Source of the DNA: an uncultured Oleispira sp.
Lineage (GTDB): Bacteria > Pseudomonadota > Gammaproteobacteria > Pseudomonadales > Oceanobacteraceae
DNA length: 64,000 bases
NCBI GenBank assembly: GCA_913061415.1
Contig: CAJXUD010000005.1
Span: forward strand, 1-64,000
Direction of reading: 5' to 3'
How positions within the stretch are numbered: the first letter of the stretch is position 1; every line of letters begins with the position of its first letter. The notes beneath the pieces are model-generated. The model was given only the letters and a program-made list of their open reading frames with translations, was not told where the DNA came from and searched no databases. Positions 55,685 to 64,000 of the stretch are shown here, piece after piece. Made by a program: the position numbers and the translations under genes.

Positions 55685-56824
55685 ATGAAAAACGTTCCAT
55701 TCACTAAGTTACTAGCTTCTACTGCTATTTTAGGGGCAACCTTATTTAGCACGAATGCATTGGCCATTGGTACTGAAGCCGGTACAGCCATCCAAAACAC
55801 GGCAACGGTTAGCTTTACGCGAAACGGCAGCTCTGATAGCGAGCAAGCAAGTGTGAGCTTTAAAGTTGACGAGATCATTAACGTGAACGTTACTGCCGCC
55901 AATGCCAGTACTAACATCACTAACGGCGATCAAAATGCGGCTATTACCTATACAGTAACCAACACAGGTAACGGCCCAGAAGCGTTCAGACTGTTTGAAT
56001 CGATCGGTGCAACTAACGATTTGCCGCTAACAGCCGGTGATTTAACAGTGTATTACATCGATACTGCGTCATCTGATGGTACATTTGATCCTAACAACAT
56101 TAATGAAACTCTATACACTGGTACAGACATAAACATTTTAAGAGACGAATCCATCACGGTTTATATCGTAACCGATGTACCGAATGCTGCGACCTTAAAT
56201 AGCCTAACAGACTTAGACCTAACCGTGGTTTCTCAAACTGAAGCTAATGGTATTAAAGCGGGCGAATCTGCTTTTGGTACTGTAATTCCTGGTGCGGGTG
56301 CTGATTCAACTAACGCAATTATTGCTGTTGACCAAGGTCGTGATGATGCAACGTCTGAATTGAAAGTAACGACTTTCGATCCAAGCCAATCTCTTGAAGT
56401 ACTGATTAATAAAACAATCCTTGGTTCAAGCGCTTTGATCAACGGCACTGCAACAGTTACCGATCAGAAGATCCCTGGTGCAATGGTTACTTACTTCATT
56501 AAAGTAACTGTTCAAAACGATACCGCAACCGCCCTTGCTATTAGCGATATTATTCCCGCTAACATGACATATATTGCAGAAAGCCTACGTGTTCAGTCAG
56601 CAGCTGGTAGCACGATTAATACACCAACTTACAAGGCGCCTGTGTTACCTGCACAGACTCCAGCGACTTACTCTAACTTTACCGCGCTAACCGATACGAA
56701 CTCGGATGCCGATAATGCAGAGACCGTTCCTAACACAGGTACTGTTACATCGATCAATGTTGCACTGGGTGATTTAGCACCAGGTGAATACGCAATCTTG
56801 CTAGATGCAACTGTAAATAACTAA
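55685..56824 (+). CDS. Secreted DUF11-type protein B
   Basis: A 379-residue exported protein: signal peptide to about residue 27 (STNALA). The mature start GTEAGTAIQNTATVSFTRNG with SFKVDEIINVNV is a shared N-terminal module, and the last part (about 250-379) is a DUF11 repeat: KTILGSS...IPGAMVTYFIKVTVQND and ISDIIPANMTYIAESLRVQ. No cysteine is visible in the mature part. AAGGTA lies ahead of the ATG. It follows the large protein after 45 bases and precedes protein C. Similar build to protein D suggests duplication. Probably a main subunit or stalk of a cell-surface layer or fibre; not proven. Confidence 0.8.
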   Translation: MKNVPFTKLLASTAILGATLFSTNALAIGTEAGTAIQNTATVSFTRNGSSDSEQASVSFKVDEIINVNVTAANASTNITNGDQNAAITYTVTNTGNGPEAFRLFESIGATNDLPLTAGDLTVYYIDTASSDGTFDPNNINETLYTGTDINILRDESITVYIVTDVPNAATLNSLTDLDLTVVSQTEANGIKAGESAFGTVIPGAGADSTNAIIAVDQGRDDATSELKVTTFDPSQSLEVLINKTILGSSALINGTATVTDQKIPGAMVTYFIKVTVQNDTATALAISDIIPANMTYIAESLRVQSAAGSTINTPTYKAPVLPAQTPATYSNFTALTDTNSDADNAETVPNTGTVTSINVALGDLAPGEYAILLDATVNN

Positions 56825-56867
56825 TCGAATTTAATTTATGAATATCAACTTACCAAGAGGAAGCAGC

Positions 56868-57338
56868 ATGATAAAAAACATCACACTCGCATTAAGCCTC
56901 GCACTGATGAGCTTCATCGTAAGTGCAGAAGTGACACTGACAAATACTGTGTTTGAAGTGGTTACCATCACCAATAAAGATGGTAGTCAGCAAGACCAGT
57001 GGCAGCAGCCGGATAAAATTTTACCGGGTGAACGTGTTGGTTACAAAGTTGAAGTGAGCAATAAAGGGACTGAGCCGGCTGCGGATATCGTAATCGCAAA
57101 TCCTATTCCTGAACATACTGTGTATGTTCAGGGGTCAGCAAAAGGTTTAGAGACCCAAATAGAATTTTCTGTTGATAACGGAAAAACCTACGCACTGCCT
57201 GCTGAGCTTTTCATTGAAAAAGATGGCGAACGTGTGCAGGCAGAGGCCGCTGACTATAGCCAAGTTCGCTGGTCCTTAAACAAACCTTTGGCTGCCGGTG
57301 CATCAACGACCGTGCAGTACATTGTTAAAATCAAATAA
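56868..57338 (+). CDS. Small secreted DUF11-type protein C
   Basis: An exported protein of about 156 residues. ATG 56868 is chosen over 56838 since GAGGAAG lies just ahead and it gives a clean signal peptide MIKNITLALSLALMSFIVSA. The mature part is a single DUF11-like domain: ILPGERVGYKVEVSNKGTEP, AADIVIANPIPEHTVYVQGS and a final VQYIVKIK. It lies between proteins B and D, 43 bases after the B stop. As the smallest member it may be an adaptor or cap of the same assembly. Confidence 0.8.
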   Translation: MIKNITLALSLALMSFIVSAEVTLTNTVFEVVTITNKDGSQQDQWQQPDKILPGERVGYKVEVSNKGTEPAADIVIANPIPEHTVYVQGSAKGLETQIEFSVDNGKTYALPAELFIEKDGERVQAEAADYSQVRWSLNKPLAAGASTTVQYIVKIK

Positions 57339-57369
57339 CTTTTAATAAAATTTTAAGAAGGTAATACTT

Positions 57370-58458
57370 ATGAAATTAAAAAACCTAGCGTTTATTGCCG
57401 CAACTTCGGCAATGACACTACCGGCATTTGCTGCAGACTATGACATTACTGAGTTAGACACTCTGTTTGGTACTAATGTTAGTAACACCGCTAGCCTTAA
57501 ATATAAGGTAAACGGAACTGACATTGAGAAAGACAGTAATACGGTTGACTTCAAAGTTGATCGAAAAGTAATTTTCTCCGTTACCGACAACCAAACTGGT
57601 ACTGACCCTGTTCCTGTTCAAGCCGGTGCTGTAGCAACGACTATCTTTACCGTTCAAAATGACAGTAACGCGCCGATCAGTTATGCATTGCCTGTTCCTC
57701 CAGAGTTCACAGAATATTCTTACCTGTCTCCTGCTGATGGTACAACGGTAATTACGATTACGAATGCTACTCCAGTAAACTCTCCTGATTTAATTATCCC
57801 TCTAGAAGTTGGTAATCCAGCTGCTGGTCAAGATGGCGATACCATTGAGATCACTGTTGCAATCACCGTTCCAGATAATGCTACAGACGGCACAACCGTT
57901 ACGTCTTCTTTAGTATTAACGGCTGTTGAACCGACTACTAACCCTGATATTTCTAATGGTACTGGTACTGGCGTTACTGCTGGCGATCCTATTGTTGCAA
58001 CACTTGATACTGTTACTTGGGATCAAGCTGTAATTCAAACAATCACCCTTCCAGGACTTCTAGACGGAACAGGTGTTGAACTAACAAGCGATCAAGCATT
58101 CATCGTTGAAGCGGCGGCGATTACACTTGCTAAAAGTGTTCGAATTGTATCTGATCCAATCAATAATACGACCAACCCTAAAGCCATTCCTGGCGCTATC
58201 GTTGAGTACACGTTGACGATTGCTAACAGCGGTCAAGTCGCAGCAACTGGCGTGGACCTTGCTGATGAAGTTCCAGCGGTATTTGATTTAACAGATGCAT
58301 ACACTGAAACGTATACTTTGGATGGTACTGCTACAACACCCACGATTGCGGGTAATACAGTTACTTTCGAAAACCTAACGATTGCTGCTCAAACTGAATC
58401 AGGTGGCACGACCACTGATGGTTCTGCAGTCATTAAATTTACGGTTAAGCTACCTTAA
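57370..58458 (+). CDS. Secreted DUF11-type protein D
   Basis: A 362-residue exported protein: signal peptide MKLKNLAFIAATSAMTLPAFA. The mature start (GTNVSNTASLKYKVNGTDIE with TVDFKVDRKVIFSV) matches protein B's opening, and the C terminus has the common module LAKSVRIVSDPINNTTNPKA with IPGAIVEYTLTIANSGQ and VPAVFDLTDAYTE. AGAAGGT lies ahead of the ATG. Its stop TAA overlaps an ATG (TAATG at 58456-58460) that may start the next gene. B and D look like paralogs by layout; protein sequence identity is modest. Confidence 0.8.
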   Translation: MKLKNLAFIAATSAMTLPAFAADYDITELDTLFGTNVSNTASLKYKVNGTDIEKDSNTVDFKVDRKVIFSVTDNQTGTDPVPVQAGAVATTIFTVQNDSNAPISYALPVPPEFTEYSYLSPADGTTVITITNATPVNSPDLIIPLEVGNPAAGQDGDTIEITVAITVPDNATDGTTVTSSLVLTAVEPTTNPDISNGTGTGVTAGDPIVATLDTVTWDQAVIQTITLPGLLDGTGVELTSDQAFIVEAAAITLAKSVRIVSDPINNTTNPKAIPGAIVEYTLTIANSGQVAATGVDLADEVPAVFDLTDAYTETYTLDGTATTPTIAGNTVTFENLTIAAQTESGGTTTDGSAVIKFTVKLP

Positions 58459-61400
58459 TGTTGCCATTAAGTACGCTTCGCACTCACTCACTCCAGAGCT
58501 CTTGCTCTGGGGTGCGTGAGCGCTCTATTAATAATTCTCTACTTTCTAAAAATGAAAGCGAGCTCACACATAAGTGGTTTTATAATTTCACCATGCAACT
58601 CCTTATGTGTGCGTTTGTTTTATTGAGTTCTTTATTCTCACTCACCGCCTCTGCAGCAGAAACAGGCGATGTTCTAGACAGTGCCGCATCGGTTCACTAC
58701 TTCTACAACGGCCTTGCTTATTCAAAGTCAGATAATGCACCTTTCGTTGTAGAATCTGCAGCCGACAGTGCCCCAGGCGCTCCAGGTACTTCTTCAGCCA
58801 TTGATATTTGGGGCCCAGTATCAGCACCCAATTCAGACAAGAACTCGAACCTAACTCAATCTGAATGCCGTATTGGTAATGGCACCACAAGCACTACCCA
58901 GCTGACATACGCTAACGGCAATCCTCTTAATCTGCCTGCATCTATACCTTCACAGCAAAGCGATGTATTCAAAGCAGGTTCACCGTTAATTGTGCGTGTG
59001 ATTGACCTTGATGAAAACCTTGATAATAACCAAATTGATACGGTCACGGTTACGATCAACTCAACCAATCCGGTAGAGAGCAAAGAGCTTGTATTACACG
59101 AAACGACAAATGATAGCGGCGAGTTTATTGGCATCATCCAAACAACCGCCACCGAAACTGTTTCTGCTAATAGCTGTGACCTTGCATTAACACCTGAAAG
59201 CCAGGTTTCTATTAACTATCAAGATTCGCAAGATGCAGAAGACTCACAAAGTAAAACACTGAGCTTTGATCCATACAGCCGTGTATTTAATGCCTATACG
59301 GGCGAATTAATCGATGGCATTACCGTTCGTTTAATTGATAACAGCAACGGCCTGCCTGCTACGGTATACGGCGATGACGGAACCAGTACCTTCCCAAATA
59401 CGATCGTTTCGGGTGGGCAAGCACAAGATAGCAGTGGTAAATCTTATACCTTCCCAACCGGTGGCTACCGTTTCCCTTATGTAGAAAATGGCGACTATCG
59501 CATTGAAGTTGATACGTCTATCGCCTATATATTCCCATCAGAAACTGATGATCAAGTGATACAAACATTACCCACGGCGCCCTATCGTTTAAGTAATGCA
59601 TCACGCGGTCTTGCAGCCTCAAGCCAAAACTTATTATTAAATGTTGATATTCCTTTAGATCCTCAGTCAGACCGAATTCTATTGGATAAAAGCAGTACTT
59701 TAACAACGGCTGGTATTGGTGATTTTGTTCCTTTCGAAATCAGCATGAGTAATATTGAATATGACGTATCTAATATCAAATTGGTCGATACTTTACCGGT
59801 TGGCTTAAACTATGTAGAAGGCTCACTACGGGTTAATAAAGCAGCTTATAGCGATGTTGTAGTTAGCCGTAATGGCCAACAGATTACGGTTAACTTTCCG
59901 TCATTACTGTCGCAAGAAGTTGTCAGCATCTCTTATATCAGCCAAGTTTCAGCAACCGCCAGCGGTACAATGACCAACGTTGCGGAAATTTCTCACCCTA
60001 TTTTAAAGTCAAACATCGCAACGGCGAGCATCGACTTCCGTGATGACCTAATGCGCGATAAAGCCCAAGTGATTGGCCGAGTCATTTTAGATGATTGTGA
60101 TGGCAACTTAGATGCTGAAGGCTTAGCGGGTATTCGTATTCTTATGGAAGACGGTCGCTATGTTGTTTCCGACCAAGAAGGTCAGTGGCACTTTGAAGGC
60201 ATTAAGCCGGGCACCCACGTTATTCAGCTAGACGTTGCAACCTTACCGCCTTACCTAGAATTATCGACCTGTGATAATGAATTCTTCCATGCAGGTCAAA
60301 GCTATTCTCAGTTCATCGACGTACAGCCGGGCACACTGTGGCGTGCAGACTTCCACGTTCAGCCAAAAATGCCAGATAACGGTGATGTTAAGCAAACCCT
60401 ATTAAATGAATTAATGCCGCTTAGCGAAGAAGAACGCTTGGCTGAATACAAAACACCGGTCGATAAAAAAATCATCTATACCGCCAACATTGGCGGTACA
60501 GGCGTTGCATTGAACAACGTCATTGAAGAAATTCGGTTACCAGCTGGCACTGAATTAAAAGAAGGCAGCCTAACCTTAGATGGCGCGCCCTACCCTTACG
60601 ACTACCGCAATAATAATATTTTTGTGCACATTGGCGACAAGCCAAAAGAATGGTCGCATGAAATTAAATTCACGGCCTTTATTAGCACGAATGCTAAAAA
60701 GGGAACCTTAGCGGCTCGTGCTATTTTACATTATGAAATTGGCCCACTATTAAAAGACAGTACGCCGTTAGCAGAAACCCGTGTGAATTTATTCATTCCG
60801 CCTGCCAATGGTAATGCTGATCCATTAAAAAATCCTAAGTTTGAGTCGCTATCAAACGTATTAACGGATCAAGATAAAAGTAATCTATCGGATGTTATTT
60901 TTGCTCTTGAAGGCCTTCAAGACTTAGAAATTGCGGTCACGGGTCATACTGATAATATTGGTATCGCTAAGCGTAATCGCCATATTTATGCCGATAACCA
61001 AGCACTATCTGAAGCACGAGCAACGGCTGTAGCAGAATATATTTCTACTCAAATTGATTTACCGATTGAGAAAATTAAAATTGCAGGCCTCGGTAAAACC
61101 TCACCACGGGTATCAAACAGAACGGCTGCTGGCCGTGCAAAAAACCGCCGCGTTGAAGTGCGTGTTTTAAATGCACGCTCAGATGTCGCTCTAGTGAGTG
61201 TGAATGCAGATGTACAAATTGCTAAGACTCAGACTTTGATACCCGGCTTAGATTTATACGAAGCAACAGCAGCGGGAGCGAATACCAACCCTGAAGATCA
61301 AATTGTGATCAAGCAGCAACCAACAATTGATGATGCTTGGTTTGTTAATAAACGTGCTGAAAAAGATTGGGTATGGCCTCCACCGGGTTATAGCCCAGAC

Positions 61401-64000
61401 ATTTCGGCAACTAACATCTTAGTTCAGCACCCAAAAAATAATCGCATCCGTTTAACCCTTAATGGCGTGCCGGTTCATAGCATTTATTTTGACGGAATTA
61501 AGCGCGCAAAGGGTAAAGCCGTTTCAGTTAGTGAATGGCGTGGTATTAACATTGAAGAAGGCGAAAACCAATTTGTTGCTGAGATTTTAGATCGCAATGA
61601 AAACGTCATCGACTATCTAGAACACAGCGTTTATTTCGCTGCAGCCCCTACCCATGTAGAAATCGTTCCTGAAATGACCACGTTAGTGGCCGATGGTATT
61701 CAGGTTCCTATTATTGCGGTTCGTATAACCGATAAAAATGGTTATGCCGTGCGTAAGAATACTCAAGGCGAAATTCAAATTTCTGAACCTTTCCAGCTGC
61801 TTCAGCGTAACGAATATGACATTAGCCCACTTAACGATACAAATAAGTTGAGCTATCGCGTTGAAGGCGACGGTATTGCTTTTATCCGTCTGCAGCCAAC
61901 GACGCAAACCGGTGAGTTAACGTTAACCTTTAACCATGGTAACGGTTTGTCTGACGAGATTCGTTCATGGTTGAAACCTGCACCACGAGATTGGATTTTA
62001 GTCGGTTTAGGGGATTTATCATTTGGTGCGAATAACACCAGTAAAGATGCGAGTAATAATTCAAATGGCTCTATCGATGAAAACATATTCCATGAAGGTC
62101 GCTTGGCGTTTTATACCAAGGGACAGATTCCCGGTGATTATTTAGTCACAGCGGCTTACGACTCGAGTAAAGAAGAAACAACGCCGTTCGCTACCCTTGT
62201 TCAACCTGGTGAATATTACACCTTGTATGCCGACGCCAGTCAGCAAGGTCAAGATGCCAGCAGCGGCGATAAGCTCTATGTAAAAATAGAAAAAGAACGT
62301 TTCTATGCTATGTATGGTGATATCAATACCGGCTTAGATAAAACTCAGCTATCGCGCTATGTTCGTAATCTGACCGGTGCGCAAGTCGTTTATCAAAATG
62401 ACTTAATAGAACTGTCGGGTTTTGCCAGTGAAGCAGATTCTAATTTTGTGCGCGATGAAATTCAGGCCAATGGTACGTCGGGTTTATATAAGCTAAATAA
62501 TCAGTCGATCATTCAAAACTCTGAAAGTATCCGTATTGAAACCCGTGATCGTTTAAACAATCAGAAAATATTAGACACTAAAACGTTACAGCGCCACCTA
62601 GATTACAGCCTCAATAACAATGATGGCAGCTTGTACTTTAAGTCTCCTATTCCTTCAACCGATAGTAATTTTAACCCTATCTATATTGTTGCGGATTATG
62701 AAACTGAAAATGCCAATGGCGGGCACCTAATCGGTGGCCGTGCAGGTATTAAGTTATTGGACGATACTTTAAAAGCGGGAATGACCGTCATTGACGAAAA
62801 TAAAGACCGTCAAAGCAATCAACTGAACGCCTTAGATGCAACGTTAGAACTGGGTAACTTAACCGTAACCGCTGAAGTGGCTCAAACACGCCCTACTCAA
62901 CAAGACGGTGTGAGCGACCCTAAACAAAATGCCAGCGCTAAGAAAGTAGAAGCTACGCTGCGTACCTCAAGCGCTGAAATCACGGCTTATACGCAACGCA
63001 TTGATAAAGACTTTGGCCTAGACCAGCAAAACCAAGCCGAGCTCGATCAGCAAAGCACAGGGTTGAATGCAAGGTTATATCTAAGCGAAACCAATCAGCT
63101 AGATTTGGAAGGTGTTTATCAGACTGAAATTTCTACCGGTTTCGATAAGCAATTAGCCTCGGCTAAATTAACTCATAACGTCACCGATAGCAGCTCGATC
63201 AATGCAGGTTTATATACCAACATGCAAGAGTCTACTGACGGTATTAATTTTGTTGATGAATTAAGTATTGGTGCAAGCACTCCGGTATTGAGCCAAGATT
63301 TCCGTATCAATGTCACGGCGACCACCGACATTACGGCCCGCAGTGAAGAAAATGATCGCATTAAGCTAGGCGCCGAATACCGCTGGAACGATAGCTTAAC
63401 AACGTTCGCTGATTATGAGCGTTCTTTTAATTCTAATAATCTTGAAAGAACAGCGCTAGGTCTTCGTACTCAACCTTGGCAAGGTGGACAAGCAGAACAG
63501 TCCCTTGTACAAGAACGTCAGAACGATGGTTACCGCTTATATTCTGAATCGGGTTTAAGCCACGATTGGAAAGTCGACGAGCATTGGTTAGTGAGCTTTG
63601 GTTTTAACCAAAGTAAAAATCTTGAACAAGCGCAACCTGCTGAGCAAAGTGCGAGTGAAGATTTCCATGCGATCAGCACCGGTTGGGGCTACCGCTCAGA
63701 CGAGTGGCAATGGACTAACCGTTTAGAGCGTCGTATTGCTAGCAGCAGTAATGTTCATAGTGCACATACGAGCTTGTACCACCCGCTAAGCAGCTACATG
63801 GCGATTGGTGGCAGCATGGATTTCTACAAACAGGCAACGCATCCTGGGTTTGAACAAAACATCAATGCGATCCTAGACTTTGCGATTCGTCCCTATAAGC
63901 AGCCGTTTGCAATCTTATTACAAACTCGCTTAGTCGAAGATTCACTTTCAACCTCTAACTCAGGTCCAACCGATCGTAGCCGCCGTTTAATTAACAATGC
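58458..64000 (+). CDS. Giant secreted protein: DUF11, SdrD-like, OmpA-like and probable barrel (3' end beyond window)
   Basis: Open for 1847 codons to the window edge. The start is unsure: ATG 58458 overlaps the D stop, while ATG 58593 gives a compact signal peptide (MQLLMCAFVLLSSLFSLTASA). After AETGDVLDSAASVHYFYNG come DUF11 repeats (LDKSSTLTTAGIGDFVPFEI), an SdrD_B-like unit (DDCDGNLDAEGLAGIRI), and an OmpA-like peptidoglycan-binding domain at about residues 795-905 (VTGHTDNIGIAKRNR, AAGRAKNRRVEVRVL). A later Ig-like part follows, then from about residue 1170 an amphipathic, Tyr/Asn-rich strand pattern (LVGLGDLSFGANN, FYAMYGDINTGLD) like an outer-membrane barrel. It would anchor or export its operon partners. 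Barrel and role are inference. Confidence 0.8.
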   Translation, partial: MLPLSTLRTHSLQSSCSGVRERSINNSLLSKNESELTHKWFYNFTMQLLMCAFVLLSSLFSLTASAAETGDVLDSAASVHYFYNGLAYSKSDNAPFVVESAADSAPGAPGTSSAIDIWGPVSAPNSDKNSNLTQSECRIGNGTTSTTQLTYANGNPLNLPASIPSQQSDVFKAGSPLIVRVIDLDENLDNNQIDTVTVTINSTNPVESKELVLHETTNDSGEFIGIIQTTATETVSANSCDLALTPESQVSINYQDSQDAEDSQSKTLSFDPYSRVFNAYTGELIDGITVRLIDNSNGLPATVYGDDGTSTFPNTIVSGGQAQDSSGKSYTFPTGGYRFPYVENGDYRIEVDTSIAYIFPSETDDQVIQTLPTAPYRLSNASRGLAASSQNLLLNVDIPLDPQSDRILLDKSSTLTTAGIGDFVPFEISMSNIEYDVSNIKLVDTLPVGLNYVEGSLRVNKAAYSDVVVSRNGQQITVNFPSLLSQEVVSISYISQVSATASGTMTNVAEISHPILKSNIATASIDFRDDLMRDKAQVIGRVILDDCDGNLDAEGLAGIRILMEDGRYVVSDQEGQWHFEGIKPGTHVIQLDVATLPPYLELSTCDNEFFHAGQSYSQFIDVQPGTLWRADFHVQPKMPDNGDVKQTLLNELMPLSEEERLAEYKTPVDKKIIYTANIGGTGVALNNVIEEIRLPAGTELKEGSLTLDGAPYPYDYRNNNIFVHIGDKPKEWSHEIKFTAFISTNAKKGTLAARAILHYEIGPLLKDSTPLAETRVNLFIPPANGNADPLKNPKFESLSNVLTDQDKSNLSDVIFALEGLQDLEIAVTGHTDNIGIAKRNRHIYADNQALSEARATAVAEYISTQIDLPIEKIKIAGLGKTSPRVSNRTAAGRAKNRRVEVRVLNARSDVALVSVNADVQIAKTQTLIPGLDLYEATAAGANTNPEDQIVIKQQPTIDDAWFVNKRAEKDWVWPPPGYSPDISATNILVQHPKNNRIRLTLNGVPVHSIYFDGIKRAKGKAVSVSEWRGINIEEGENQFVAEILDRNENVIDYLEHSVYFAAAPTHVEIVPEMTTLVADGIQVPIIAVRITDKNGYAVRKNTQGEIQISEPFQLLQRNEYDISPLNDTNKLSYRVEGDGIAFIRLQPTTQTGELTLTFNHGNGLSDEIRSWLKPAPRDWILVGLGDLSFGANNTSKDASNNSNGSIDENIFHEGRLAFYTKGQIPGDYLVTAAYDSSKEETTPFATLVQPGEYYTLYADASQQGQDASSGDKLYVKIEKERFYAMYGDINTGLDKTQLSRYVRNLTGAQVVYQNDLIELSGFASEADSNFVRDEIQANGTSGLYKLNNQSIIQNSESIRIETRDRLNNQKILDTKTLQRHLDYSLNNNDGSLYFKSPIPSTDSNFNPIYIVADYETENANGGHLIGGRAGIKLLDDTLKAGMTVIDENKDRQSNQLNALDATLELGNLTVTAEVAQTRPTQQDGVSDPKQNASAKKVEATLRTSSAEITAYTQRIDKDFGLDQQNQAELDQQSTGLNARLYLSETNQLDLEGVYQTEISTGFDKQLASAKLTHNVTDSSSINAGLYTNMQESTDGINFVDELSIGASTPVLSQDFRINVTATTDITARSEENDRIKLGAEYRWNDSLTTFADYERSFNSNNLERTALGLRTQPWQGGQAEQSLVQERQNDGYRLYSESGLSHDWKVDEHWLVSFGFNQSKNLEQAQPAEQSASEDFHAISTGWGYRSDEWQWTNRLERRIASSSNVHSAHTSLYHPLSSYMAIGGSMDFYKQATHPGFEQNINAILDFAIRPYKQPFAILLQTRLVEDSLSTSNSGPTDRSRRLINN
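58483..58520 (+). promoter_or_regulatory. Hairpin at the start of the last DUF11 gene
   Basis: CTCAC...CCAGAGC-TCTT-GCTCTGG...GTGAG forms a strong stem with an internal loop. It lies 25 bases after the protein D stop and has no T run. It could attenuate or stabilise the transcript between D and the large last gene, or lie in that gene's N-terminal coding sequence if ATG 58458 is used. Confidence 0.5.

Overview
The window reads as a chromosome segment of a marine, oil-degrading gammaproteobacterium of the Oceanospirillales type (Oleispira/Thalassolituus/Alcanivorax-like). The reasons are a full AlkB alkane hydroxylase beside a divergent GntR regulator and the smc-zipA-ligA cell-division block, a Fur-type iron-uptake operon, 7TMR-DISM and GGDEF signalling proteins, and a moderately AT-rich sequence. 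The species is an inference. No rRNA, CRISPR array or intact transposase is seen.

Layout. 0-2 kb: 5' part of tRNA-Glu with a clear promoter, then peroxide and methionine repair genes (gpx-ohrR operon, msrB). 2-10 kb: alaA, a small unknown gene, a three-gene ferric iron ABC transporter behind a Fur-box-like site, and a hybrid histidine kinase. 10-14 kb: a secreted DUF6160-like protein, a YfeX-type DyP peroxidase and pdxB. 14-21.5 kb: a long-form acnB whose 3' end and downstream hairpins are repeated about 4.3 kb further on. Between the copies lies a segment with a 5' glycyl-radical-enzyme fragment, DUF4345, a fatty-acid hydroxylase/sterol desaturase, an AraC regulator and a 3' GST fragment; both outer genes are cut at the repeat borders. 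21.5-25.2 kb: a decayed accessory stretch with small lipoproteins, a broken DUF222/HNH endonuclease gene and a third scrap of acnB.

25-31 kb: a substrate-binding/PAS/GGDEF protein whose signal peptide is split by an in-frame TGA, a DUF389 membrane protein and a MalT-type LuxR regulator. 31-35.7 kb: a four-gene cassette (CotH-like lipoprotein, VTC-domain protein, DUF4956 membrane protein, OprP-like porin) preceded by an ideal CRP-type site inside a long hairpin. 35.7-47.9 kb, minus strand: gntR-smc-zipA-ligA-SLT lipoprotein-can-DUF748. 48-52 kb: alkB under a promoter that overlaps a GntR-like operator, a Qnr-like pentapeptide protein, and acs. 52.5-64 kb: a run of five secreted proteins built from DUF11-type repeats, ending in a very large protein with SdrD-like, OmpA-like and probable beta-barrel parts that runs off the window.

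The stretches most worth following up are the acnB-bracketed segment, the CotH/VTC/DUF4956/porin cassette, the DUF11 surface-protein operon, and the alkB operator/promoter overlap.
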